Assembly (NCBI RefSeq): GCF_001458295.1
Contig: NZ_CYUD01000003.1
Location: 124,001-188,000 of the forward strand
Direction of reading: 5' to 3'
DNA from: Ruegeria denitrificans
Lineage (GTDB): Bacteria; Pseudomonadota; Alphaproteobacteria; Rhodobacterales; Rhodobacteraceae
DNA length: 64,000 nucleotides
A model generated the notes under the pieces. The model was not told where the DNA came from. It did no database searches and saw only the letters and a list, made by a program, of their open reading frames with translations. Made by a program: the position numbers and the translations under genes. This document shows, in pieces, positions 44,495-52,680 of the stretch (the first letter of the stretch is position 1; the number at the start of each line of letters is the position of its first letter).

Positions 44495-45127
44495 TCAGGC
44501 CAATCCCGGCAACAGCACTTTCAGGCCATCTGCGATCATACCGATTGCGATGGCCGACAGGATCATGCCCATGAAACGGCTCATGATCACGCGCGCGTTG
44601 TCGGACAGGCGTTTGGCCAAGGCCGAGGCGTTCCAGAATGTGATGAACAGCAGGAACAGGACCACCAGGAACACGCCTGCATAGATGATGGCGTCCATCG
44701 GTTTCGCGATATGGTGCGCGTACAGGATCAGCGTCGTGATCGTGCCGGGCCCGACCAGAATGGGAAAGGCCAGCGGGTAGAAGGCCACCGTCGCAGGTTC
44801 GGGGTAGGCTTGTTTTTCCCCTTTGGTTCCGTGGTGCGAGGTGCTTTCGTTGCCGTTCAGCATGTTCAGGCCGATCATCAGAACGACCAGCCCACCGGCG
44901 ACGCGCAGATCATCGACACTGATCCCGAACAGGCCGAGCGTCTGGTTGCCAATGGCTGCAAACGCTCCGCCCAGGATCAGGCAGTACGTAGCGGTTTTCG
45001 CGGCGACCTTGCGCTGATCGGCGGGGGTCAGGCCGTCAGTAACGCTCAGGAAGACCGGCAGGTTGGTGATTGGGTTCATGATAGCAAAAAGCGCGCCGAA
45101 GAACCCAACGGCAAGGGTCATGTCCAT
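44495..45127 (-). CDS. MarC-family integral membrane protein
   Basis: A 210-residue protein with six predicted helices of the MarC/UPF0056 family. Typical sequences are FFGALFAIMNPITNLPVFLSVT near the start and FYPLAFPILVGPGTITTLIL in the middle, where the paired Asn-Pro and Gly-Pro motifs sit in the membrane. A role in multiple antibiotic resistance was once proposed and later withdrawn; function unknown. It is set between glyQ and the DUF6446 gene on the opposite strand, ending eight bases from the glyQ stop. Confidence 0.93.
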   Translation of the reverse strand: MDMTLAVGFFGALFAIMNPITNLPVFLSVTDGLTPADQRKVAAKTATYCLILGGAFAAIGNQTLGLFGISVDDLRVAGGLVVLMIGLNMLNGNESTSHHGTKGEKQAYPEPATVAFYPLAFPILVGPGTITTLILYAHHIAKPMDAIIYAGVFLVVLFLLFITFWNASALAKRLSDNARVIMSRFMGMILSAIAIGMIADGLKVLLPGLA

Positions 45128-45218
45128 TCGAAAAGCCTCGCTCCGACCTGTATCAGTTTGGAAACTGGCCTATTTTTTACCAATTTGAAAGAGGCCGCGT
45201 GATTGGGATGTTCAGAAG

Positions 45219-45740
45219 ATGACCGGAAAACTGCTTGCAATCATCCTTCTTGTTTCCGCGGTGTTGGCCGGGGTGGGCATGTATTACCTGCAGGTCTACG
45301 GGTTCTACTATAACGTCGAGGCTAAACCGGGGAAGGACGTCGCTTTGCTGGTCGAAGGTGCAGATGAGTCCCAACCGATCCCATATTCGGCGTTTCAGGC
45401 GATCGATGCGAATAGCTCTCCGATCCGCTACCGGGCGTGTTTTGAGACTGAGATGACGACCGAAGAACTGGCAGTTTTTCAGCCGGCCGAAAACCCCGAA
45501 CCTCTGACCGCGCCAGGTTGGTTTGAGTGTTACGACGCGGTTGCCATTGCCGAGGCCCTGAAGTCCGGGCAAGCACAGGCCTACGTAGGCGCCAAGAACA
45601 TCCACTATGGCGTGGACCGCATCGTGGCCGTGACGTCAGATGGCAAAGGCTATGTCTGGCACGCACTGAACAATTGCGGTGAAAAGGCCTATGACGGCAC
45701 CGTGGTGGGTGAGGAATGCCCGCCGCGACCCGAAAGCTGA
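45219..45740 (+). CDS. DUF6446-family membrane-anchored protein
   Basis: A 173-residue protein with one N-terminal hydrophobic helix (KLLAIILLVSAVLAGVGMYYL), probably a membrane anchor, and a periplasmic domain with conserved aromatic residues (YGFYYNVEA) and four cysteines (YRACFETEM, WFECYDAV, LNNCGEKA, GEECPPRP) that could form two disulfides. It matches the roseobacter family DUF6446 found between glyQ and glyS. It is eight bases upstream of gltS. The role is unknown; conserved location suggests only shared transcription. Confidence 0.8.
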   Translation: MTGKLLAIILLVSAVLAGVGMYYLQVYGFYYNVEAKPGKDVALLVEGADESQPIPYSAFQAIDANSSPIRYRACFETEMTTEELAVFQPAENPEPLTAPGWFECYDAVAIAEALKSGQAQAYVGAKNIHYGVDRIVAVTSDGKGYVWHALNNCGEKAYDGTVVGEECPPRPES

Positions 45741-45747
45741 GGGTGCC

Positions 45748-46962
45748 ATGACCGAGGCCGTGCATGAGGTTTCAAATCTACTGACTGCCACGCTGGGCAT
45801 TGCGGTCTATCTGATCGGGGCCGAGATCAACGCGCGGGTGGCTGTGCTGCGACAGTTCAATATTCCTGAACCGGTGACGGGTGGCCTGCTGGCCTCATTC
45901 CTGTTGCTGTTTTTGTATTTGGTTACGGGCCTTGAGTTGAGTTTCGATCTGGCCGCCCGGGATTTCCTGCTGATTGTGTTCTTTGCCGGGATCGGCCTGA
46001 ATGCCCGCCTGTCGGACTTGATTTCCGGCGGCAAGCCTCTGTTGTTGCTTGTTATTCTGACGATAGTGACAATTGTTGCACAAAACCTCGTCGGTGCGGT
46101 TGGGGCCGTGGCCTTTGGCTATCCCGCGCAGGCCGGGGTTCTGTTTGGGTCAGCCTCTCTGATCGGCGGTCATGGTACGGCAATTGCCTGGGCACCCGAA
46201 GTTGGTGCGGCGACCGGCCTGACAGGCGCAACTGAATTGGGCGTTGCGGTGGCGACGTTGGGCCTTGTGCTGGCCGCTCTGGTTGGCGGGCCGATTGCAC
46301 GCCTTTTGATCGAAGGCAAAAACCTGTCCCCAGAGCGTCCAGACGAAGAGCACACGGTCGGCTTGCCGGACCATCCCAACGAGGATGAGGCCAAGATCGA
46401 CCACCTGACCATCATGCGGGTTTTGCTGCATTTGAATGTGGCGATCATTCTTGGTCTGTCTCTGAATGAAGTGATCCTTGCAACCGGGTTGAAACTACCC
46501 CTGTTCGTGCCCTGTCTAATTATGGGGATCGTCGTTGCTAACCTGCGCGCGGCCTTGGCACCAAAAGCACCGCCGGTGTCGCGTACACCCTCGCTCGCGC
46601 TGATTTCGGAGTTTTCATTAGGTGCGTTTCTGGCCATGTCGCTGATGAGCCTGCAGCTTTGGACCATCGCCGAGTTGGGTCTGGCCATCGTTGTCATCAT
46701 GGGGGCACAGACCCTGTTTGCCGTGGCTTTCGTGATCTGGGTGCTGTTCCCGGTCATGGGCGGCAACTATCGCGCCGCCGTGTTGTCTGCCGGATTTGGC
46801 GGTTTCGCTTTGGGCGCGACCCCAACTGCTATCGCCAATATGACCGCAGTTACCAAGCGATATGGCCCGTCGCCTATTGCCTTTATCGTGCTGCCCCTTG
46901 TATCCGCCTTCTTTGTGGATATCGCCAATGCCATCGTCATTCAGACGATCGTCAATTTCTAA
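45748..46962 (+). CDS. gltS: Sodium/glutamate symporter
   Basis: GltS imports glutamate with sodium. The 404-residue protein has about ten helices in two inverted repeats, with the conserved re-entrant regions SLIGGHGTAIAWAPEV in the first and SAGFGGFALGATPTAIANM in the second, the marks of the GltS family. A polar hydrophilic loop (SPERPDEEHTVGLPDHPNEDEAKID) separates the halves. I start at the ATG at 45748; an open frame upstream overlaps the preceding gene. It lies nine bases before glyS, so it is probably co-transcribed with it. Confidence 0.93.
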   Translation: MTEAVHEVSNLLTATLGIAVYLIGAEINARVAVLRQFNIPEPVTGGLLASFLLLFLYLVTGLELSFDLAARDFLLIVFFAGIGLNARLSDLISGGKPLLLLVILTIVTIVAQNLVGAVGAVAFGYPAQAGVLFGSASLIGGHGTAIAWAPEVGAATGLTGATELGVAVATLGLVLAALVGGPIARLLIEGKNLSPERPDEEHTVGLPDHPNEDEAKIDHLTIMRVLLHLNVAIILGLSLNEVILATGLKLPLFVPCLIMGIVVANLRAALAPKAPPVSRTPSLALISEFSLGAFLAMSLMSLQLWTIAELGLAIVVIMGAQTLFAVAFVIWVLFPVMGGNYRAAVLSAGFGGFALGATPTAIANMTAVTKRYGPSPIAFIVLPLVSAFFVDIANAIVIQTIVNF

Positions 46963-46971
46963 GGACCGAAA

Positions 46972-49173
46972 ATGCCCGACCTGCTGATCGAACTGTTTTC
47001 CGAGGAAATCCCCGCCCGCATGCAGACCCGCGCGGGTGAGGACCTAAAAAAGCGGATCACTGACGGTTTGGTCGAGGCCGGTCTGACCTATGCCGGGGCC
47101 GCTGCCCTAACCACGCCGCGCCGCCTGACGCTGGCGATCGAAGGTTTGCTGGCCGAAAGTCCAACAATCCGTGAAGAACGCAAGGGCCCCAAGGTCGGCG
47201 CACCGGACAAAGCCATCGAAGGGTTCCTACGTGGCGCTGGTCTGACCCGCGACCAACTGGAAGAACGCGAGACACCCAAAGGTGCGGTCTATTTTGCAAC
47301 CATCGAAAAAGCGGGTCGCCCGGCGTCCGAGATCGTGGCCGAAGTACTTGAGGCCACCATTCGCAACTTTCCCTGGCCCAAGTCGATGCGCTGGGGCAGC
47401 GGTTCATTGCGCTGGGTGCGCCCGCTGCATTCGATCCTTTGCATCCTGTCCGATGAGACGGGCGCGCAGGTTGTTCCGCTTGAGGTCGAAGGGGTCAAAG
47501 CGGGTGACACCACCGCAGGTCACCGTTTCATGGCGCCAAATAGATTTGCGGTCACGTCGTTCGATGACTACGCCGCCAAACTGAAGCGCGCGTTTGTCGT
47601 GCTGAACCCTGCTGACCGGGCTGAACATATCTGGAACGACGCCCAGAACATGGCCTTTGCCGCCGGTCTGGAAATGGTCGACGACAAGGGCCTGCTGGCC
47701 GAGGTCGCCGGGCTGGTCGAATGGCCCGTGGTGCTGATGGGGCAGATCGATGAGGAGTTCCTCGACCTGCCGTCCGAGGTGCTGCAGACCTCGATGAAAG
47801 AGCATCAGAAGTTCTTTTCGGTCCACAATCCGAAAACGGGCCGGATCGAACGCTTCATCACCGTTGCCAACCGCGAAACCGCAGACAATGGCGTGACTAT
47901 TCTGGCGGGCAACCAAAAGGTGCTGTCGGCCCGTCTGGCTGATGCGAAATTCTTTTGGGAGAACGACCTGCGCGTTGCGAAATCGGACATCGCCCAATGG
48001 ACCCGCGCGCTTGAGAATGTGACCTTCCACAATAAGCTGGGCACACAGGCGGAACGGATTAACCGCATCGCTGCACTTGCGCGCGAACTGGCCAAGGTGA
48101 CCGGTGCGGATGCCGATCTGGCCGAAAAAGCCGCGCGTCTGGCCAAGGCCGATCTGAACTCGGAAATGGTCTATGAATTCCCGGAACTTCAGGGGCTTAT
48201 GGGGCGCTATTATATCGAAGCTGCCGGCGAAGACGCCGCCGTGGCTGCAGTGGCGCAGGAACATTACTCGCCGCTGGGTCCGTCGGATGACGTGCCGACC
48301 GCACCGCTGTCGGCGACCGTGGCGCTGGCCGACAAGCTGGACACGCTGACCGGATTCTGGGCGATTGATGAGAAGCCGACCGGGTCGAAAGACCCGTTTG
48401 CTTTGCGTCGGGCGGCGTTGGGGGTTGCCCGGCTGGTTCTGGAGAATGATCTGCGCCTGTCTCTGGCCGAGTTCTTTGAAGCAGCATTGAAGGTTCTTTT
48501 GAAACTGCCTGATTGGCAAGCGGCCCTGTTGGGGGCCAAGGCTGAGCAAGTACAGGCAAGCGAAGAGGATAAAGACGTCGCAGCCAAACGCGTGCATGAA
48601 CTGGCGCATCAGGTTGAGGCGGCGAATGCCATCGTATCGGCTGTGCCTACGGATCTGCTCTCCTTCTTCCACGACCGCCTCAAAACCTTCCTCCGCGAGG
48701 AAGGCATCCGTCACGACATCATCGACGCCTGTATCACGATGGAGGGGAATGACGACCTCAACCTGTTGGTCAAACGCGCTCGGGCTCTGAACGAAGTCAT
48801 CGCGACCGAGGATGGCGAAAACCTCGTGCAGGGGTTCAAGCGCGCCAACAACATCTTGACGCAGGCCGAGGAAAAGGACGGGGTCGAATACTCCTATGGC
48901 GCAGACGCGAAGTTTGCCGAGACCGACAGCGAAAAGGCGCTGTTTGCCGCGTTGGATCAAGCGCAGGGTGAGATCGAAGCGGCGCTGAAGGCCGAGGACT
49001 TCCCCAAAGCGATGACCACGATGTCGGGTTTGCGCAGTCCGGTCGATGCGTTCTTTGACGAGGTTCAGGTGAACACGGACAACGATATCGTTCGCCGCAA
49101 CCGCTTGAACCTGCTGAGCCAAATCCGTCAGGTCTGCTCGGCCGTAGCTGACCTCAGCAAGATCGAAGGTTAA
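46972..49173 (+). CDS. glyS: Glycyl-tRNA synthetase beta subunit
   Basis: GlyS is the beta subunit, needed for tRNA recognition and editing-like domains of the heterotetramer. The 733-residue protein begins PDLLIELFSEEIPARMQTRA and has MKEHQKFFSVHNPKTGRIERFITVANRE, FFWENDLR and the HD-like domain LADKLDTLTGFWAIDEKPTGSKDPFALRR, ending in an anticodon-binding-like region. It starts nine bases after gltS. A GC-rich hairpin (49182-49206) follows. Confidence 0.98.
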   Translation: MPDLLIELFSEEIPARMQTRAGEDLKKRITDGLVEAGLTYAGAAALTTPRRLTLAIEGLLAESPTIREERKGPKVGAPDKAIEGFLRGAGLTRDQLEERETPKGAVYFATIEKAGRPASEIVAEVLEATIRNFPWPKSMRWGSGSLRWVRPLHSILCILSDETGAQVVPLEVEGVKAGDTTAGHRFMAPNRFAVTSFDDYAAKLKRAFVVLNPADRAEHIWNDAQNMAFAAGLEMVDDKGLLAEVAGLVEWPVVLMGQIDEEFLDLPSEVLQTSMKEHQKFFSVHNPKTGRIERFITVANRETADNGVTILAGNQKVLSARLADAKFFWENDLRVAKSDIAQWTRALENVTFHNKLGTQAERINRIAALARELAKVTGADADLAEKAARLAKADLNSEMVYEFPELQGLMGRYYIEAAGEDAAVAAVAQEHYSPLGPSDDVPTAPLSATVALADKLDTLTGFWAIDEKPTGSKDPFALRRAALGVARLVLENDLRLSLAEFFEAALKVLLKLPDWQAALLGAKAEQVQASEEDKDVAAKRVHELAHQVEAANAIVSAVPTDLLSFFHDRLKTFLREEGIRHDIIDACITMEGNDDLNLLVKRARALNEVIATEDGENLVQGFKRANNILTQAEEKDGVEYSYGADAKFAETDSEKALFAALDQAQGEIEAALKAEDFPKAMTTMSGLRSPVDAFFDEVQVNTDNDIVRRNRLNLLSQIRQVCSAVADLSKIEG

Positions 49174-49181
49174 TCCAGATC

Positions 49182-49206
49182 GCCCTTGCGCCATTGGTGC
49201 AAGGGC
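49182..49206 (+). terminator. Hairpin after glyS, likely terminator
   Basis: Eight-base stem GCCCTTGC / GCAAGGGC with a nine-base loop, nine bases after the glyS stop. T-richness downstream is poor (TTATGC), so it may only weaken read-through into the PPDK-like gene. Confidence 0.55.
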
Positions 49207-49237
49207 TTATGCTGCAGTGAAACCAAAAGGTGCTGCA

Positions 49238-51778
49238 GTGCAGAATAACCCGCATACTACTCTGATCACGACCGAAGCCCCCGTCGCTGCCAACACCCAC
49301 GGTGGGCGGGCCAAATGTCTGCAACGTCTGGTCCGTCTTGACCTGCCTGTGCCACGAACGGTGGCGTTGTCCTTTGACGCGGTGCATCAGATCGCGGAAG
49401 GGCAGGTGCCTGATATTGACGCCATATTGGAACAGTTCGATCAGTCGGCCTTGCTGTGCGTGCGGCCCAGTTCCGAAGACCCCGATTGGGGTGGTCCAGG
49501 TGCGATACTGAATATCGGTATGAACGATGCGCGCTATGTCGACTTGTCGGATTCGATGGGGGCCGAGGCCGCTGCCGCGCTGTACCTGCGCTTTGTCCAA
49601 AGCTACGCAATCCATGTGGCCCGTCTAGACGCGGATGTCTTCGATGACATCAGCGCGGATGGCAGCGAAGGGTTGAGCCAGTCCCTACGTGCCTATGAGG
49701 ATGAGACGGACGAGGTATTCCCACAAAAACGGGGCGAGCAGCTGATTGCTGTCCTGCGGTCAATGGCACGGGCGTGGGATGGAACCTCGGCCCGGTTGCT
49801 GCGTCAGGCCAAGGGGGCGCCTGCGGATGCGGGTTTGGGGTTGGTCATTCAGGAAATGATCCCCGGTGTGGGGCAGGGCGAATGCGGCTCGGGCGTGTTA
49901 CAACTGATTGATCCTACGACGGGAATGCCGCAAATCACCGGCCGTTACCTGAGCCAGAGCCAGGGTCGTGATGCGTTGGGAGAGGGCGTCGCGGCACTGT
50001 ATCTGGAAAAGGATCCACGCGGGAAATCACTGGAAGAGGTGGCGCCAAAGGCTTTTGCTGACCTTAAGGCTCATGCGGCGTTGATGCGCGCCAAGCTGCG
50101 CGAGGAAATGCAGGTCGAGTTTGTGATTGAGAATGGCCATGTGCATATTCTGGATGGGGTGCGCGTGCAACGCAGCGCACGGGCCGCAATGCGGATCGCG
50201 GTCCGTCTGGCCGAAGATGGCATCATACCGCCACAAGAGGCGGTGATGCGGGTCGATCCGCATTCCCTGAACGAGATGCTGCACCGGCAGGTCCACCCTG
50301 AAGCGGAGAGGGACATGCTGACCACCGGCATTGCCGCCAGCCCGGGTGCAGCGACCGGCAAGATCGTGTTCACCGCTGCCGAAGCACAAGCCAGCGCCGC
50401 ACGGGGCGAGCCCTGTATTCTGATACGACGCGAAACCTCGCCCGAGGATGTGCGCGGGATGCACGCGGCGGTTGCCGTTTTGACCGAAAAGGGCGGTATG
50501 ACCAGCCACGCAGCTGTGATCGGGCGCGGTCTGGGCCTGCCCTGCATCGTTGGCGCCTCCGAGATGCGGTTTCAGACCAAGAAAAGGCTGCTGACCGCGC
50601 CGGATGGGCGGACCTTTAAGACAGGTGATGTTCTGACGATCGACGGATCTTCGGGGCAGGTCCTGGCCGGACAGCCTGCGATGCTCGAGGCTGCGTTGGA
50701 TGATTGTTTTCAAACGCTTATGAGCTGGGCTGATGACGAGCGCGACATTGCCATTCGTGCCAATGCCGACACGCCAGCTGATGCACAGACAGCGCGGAAC
50801 TTTCTGGCGCAGGGGATTGGCCTGTGTCGGACCGAGCACATGTTCTTTGATCCCGGCCGCCTGATCGTGATGCGCGAGATGATCTTTGCGCAGACCCCAT
50901 CAGGGCGCGCAGCGGTTCTTGAGCGTCTGCTGCCCATGCAGCGCGACGATTTTGTGCAGCTGTTCCGGATCATGGAAGGCCAGCCCGTCTGTATCCGCCT
51001 GTTCGATCCACCATTGCACGAATTCCTGCCGACCACACGCAGCGGACAACGCGAATTGGCCGAGGCGTTGGACTTGCCGGTGTCGGATGTCGAGCGCCGT
51101 GTCGCAGCGATGAGTGAATATAATCCCATGCTGGGACTGCGCGGTGTGCGTCTGGGTGTGACCGTGCCCGAGATTTACGACATGCAGGCCCGCGCCATCT
51201 TCGAGGCGACGCTTGAGGCCAGCAAGGACGGCGCGCCTGTTGTACCCGAGGTGATGATCCCGCTGGTTTCGGCTAAACGCGAGGTTGAACTGGTTAAATC
51301 CCGCATTGACACGGTCGCGGCGTCGGTTGCAAGCGAACGCGGTGAGGAATTTGAATACCGTCTGGGCGTGATGGTCGAAACACCTCGGGCCTGTTTGAGG
51401 GCGGATGATATCGCGCCTCAGACGGCCTTCCTGAGTTTCGGAACCAACGATCTGACGCAGATGACTTATGGCCTGTCGCGCGACGACGCAGGTCGGTTCA
51501 TGTCGGATTATGTACGTCAGGGCGTTTTCGTCGAGGACCCGTTCCATGTGCTCGATCCTGAGGGCGTCGGAGAGTTGCTGAAACTTGGCGCGGAACGTGG
51601 ACGTCAGGCCCAGCCGGATGTTACCCTTTCGGTATGCGGTGAGCATGGTGGTAACCCCGAATCAATCGCCATCTGCCGCGATCTGGGGTTTGACTATGTG
51701 TCATGCTCTCCGTTCCGGGTGCCTGTCGCTCGGCTGGCTTCCGCTCAGCTGGCTATTTCGTCCAGACTTGGGGGTTGA
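49238..51778 (+). CDS. Pyruvate,phosphate dikinase-like protein with altered ATP-grasp domain
   Basis: A PPDK-family protein of about 846 residues. The swivelling His domain is intact (EKGGMTSHAAVIGRGLGLPC), as are the PEP/pyruvate TIM-barrel motifs: GIGLCRTEHMFF, CIRLFDPPLHEFLP, VMVETPRACLRADDIA, SFGTNDLTQMTYGLSRDDAG and the catalytic Cys in VCGEHGGNPES. In the N-terminal ATP-grasp domain the lysine of GGKG is replaced (GGRAKC), the serine-rich SVRSGA region reads CVRPSSEDPDW, and EMQVEFVIE lacks the usual acidic residue. It may still use PEP chemistry but ATP use is doubtful. Start: the GTG at 49238 has an AAAGG box seven bases upstream; an in-frame GTG at 49217 is possible. Confidence 0.85.
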   Translation: MQNNPHTTLITTEAPVAANTHGGRAKCLQRLVRLDLPVPRTVALSFDAVHQIAEGQVPDIDAILEQFDQSALLCVRPSSEDPDWGGPGAILNIGMNDARYVDLSDSMGAEAAAALYLRFVQSYAIHVARLDADVFDDISADGSEGLSQSLRAYEDETDEVFPQKRGEQLIAVLRSMARAWDGTSARLLRQAKGAPADAGLGLVIQEMIPGVGQGECGSGVLQLIDPTTGMPQITGRYLSQSQGRDALGEGVAALYLEKDPRGKSLEEVAPKAFADLKAHAALMRAKLREEMQVEFVIENGHVHILDGVRVQRSARAAMRIAVRLAEDGIIPPQEAVMRVDPHSLNEMLHRQVHPEAERDMLTTGIAASPGAATGKIVFTAAEAQASAARGEPCILIRRETSPEDVRGMHAAVAVLTEKGGMTSHAAVIGRGLGLPCIVGASEMRFQTKKRLLTAPDGRTFKTGDVLTIDGSSGQVLAGQPAMLEAALDDCFQTLMSWADDERDIAIRANADTPADAQTARNFLAQGIGLCRTEHMFFDPGRLIVMREMIFAQTPSGRAAVLERLLPMQRDDFVQLFRIMEGQPVCIRLFDPPLHEFLPTTRSGQRELAEALDLPVSDVERRVAAMSEYNPMLGLRGVRLGVTVPEIYDMQARAIFEATLEASKDGAPVVPEVMIPLVSAKREVELVKSRIDTVAASVASERGEEFEYRLGVMVETPRACLRADDIAPQTAFLSFGTNDLTQMTYGLSRDDAGRFMSDYVRQGVFVEDPFHVLDPEGVGELLKLGAERGRQAQPDVTLSVCGEHGGNPESIAICRDLGFDYVSCSPFRVPVARLASAQLAISSRLGG

Positions 51779-51964
51779 CACAGGGTGTTTGCCCTAGGAT
51801 TAGTGGTTTTTAGGCAACCTTGTGGCAGAATTAATTTTCGCCACGGGCGATTTTCCACTTGCGTTTTCTTCTGATCTGGACGTCTGCGTCGGACTGCGCT
51901 AAATGCCTCGTCGCGCCCGCCGGGGGAGGGTACGGCGCGATATGTGCCTGTGCGAGGTTATCTG

Positions 51965-52606
51965 ATGCTACGATACATACTGGCTGCTGCCACGTTGGCG
52001 GCAACCATGCTGCCTAGTGTGTCTTTCGCTGATAAGAAAGCCACCGATACTGCCGAACGCGAACTTGTCACCCGGACCGAAGTGCCCGGACAGAATTTTC
52101 GCGACTATCTGACTCTGTTCAAGCCCCGAAAAGAGCTTGAGCCCCAAAAAATGTCGTACTCGAAGGATTGGCTGGATCAACAGCCCAAGGCCACCGGGGA
52201 CGAAAATTTCAATTGTCTGGCCGAGGCGCTGTACTTTGAAGCACGTGGTGAAAGCGTGCGCGGGCAGTTTGCCGTGGCCGAGGTTATCCTAAATCGCGTG
52301 GACAGTGGCCGGTTCCCGGACTCGCTGTGCGGCGTAATCAAGCAGGGAACCGGTAAGAAATACCAGTGCCAGTTCACTTACACCTGTGATGGCCAAAAGG
52401 AAGTGATCCGCGAAAAGAAGGCGTATGAGCGCGTATCGAAAGTTGCGCGTGCGGCCATCGACGGTGTCACCAAAGAACTGACCGAAGGTGCTACGCACTA
52501 CCACACCACGGCGGTCCGTCCGTCCTGGTCGCGTGTGTATAAGGAAACCGCACGGATCGGCGTGCATATTTTCTACCGGCACAACTATCGAACAGCGAGC
52601 AACTGA
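51965..52606 (+). CDS. SleB-type cell wall hydrolase
   Basis: A 213-residue exported protein with a signal peptide (RYILAAATLAATMLPSVSFAD). The C-terminal 140 residues are the hydrolase_2/SleB domain (PF07486): NCLAEALYFEARGESVRGQF and AVAEVILNRVDSGRFPDSLC, with the catalytic Glu in the EARGE segment, and QFTYTCDG further on. SleB enzymes are lytic transglycosylase-like amidases acting on peptidoglycan; in roseobacters they probably help in cell-wall turnover. I start at the ATG at 51965. A 70-base gap with a hairpin precedes the next gene. Confidence 0.9.
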   Translation: MLRYILAAATLAATMLPSVSFADKKATDTAERELVTRTEVPGQNFRDYLTLFKPRKELEPQKMSYSKDWLDQQPKATGDENFNCLAEALYFEARGESVRGQFAVAEVILNRVDSGRFPDSLCGVIKQGTGKKYQCQFTYTCDGQKEVIREKKAYERVSKVARAAIDGVTKELTEGATHYHTTAVRPSWSRVYKETARIGVHIFYRHNYRTASN

Positions 52607-52658
52607 TTGACGCACCCGCGCTGGAACCTTGCTGGCGCGGGGCGTTAAATAACATATG

Positions 52659-52680
52659 TTGCGGGCCAGGAGGCCCGCAA
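52659..52680 (+). promoter_or_regulatory. Hairpin enclosing the Shine-Dalgarno of the multicopper oxidase gene
   Basis: TTGCGGGCC (52659-52667) pairs perfectly with GGCCCGCAA (52672-52680) around an AGGA loop. The ribosome site AGGAGG spans loop and stem, and the last A is the first base of the ATG. The start region is thus occluded in the RNA. This would favour low basal translation, opened by a protein, temperature or ribosome effects. The pairing is a fact of the sequence; regulation is inferred. Confidence 0.7.

Noticed and set aside
47404..49194. A 596-codon open frame on minus across glyS
   Set aside because: Antisense shadow of glyS with Arg/His/Gln-rich composition and no motifs.
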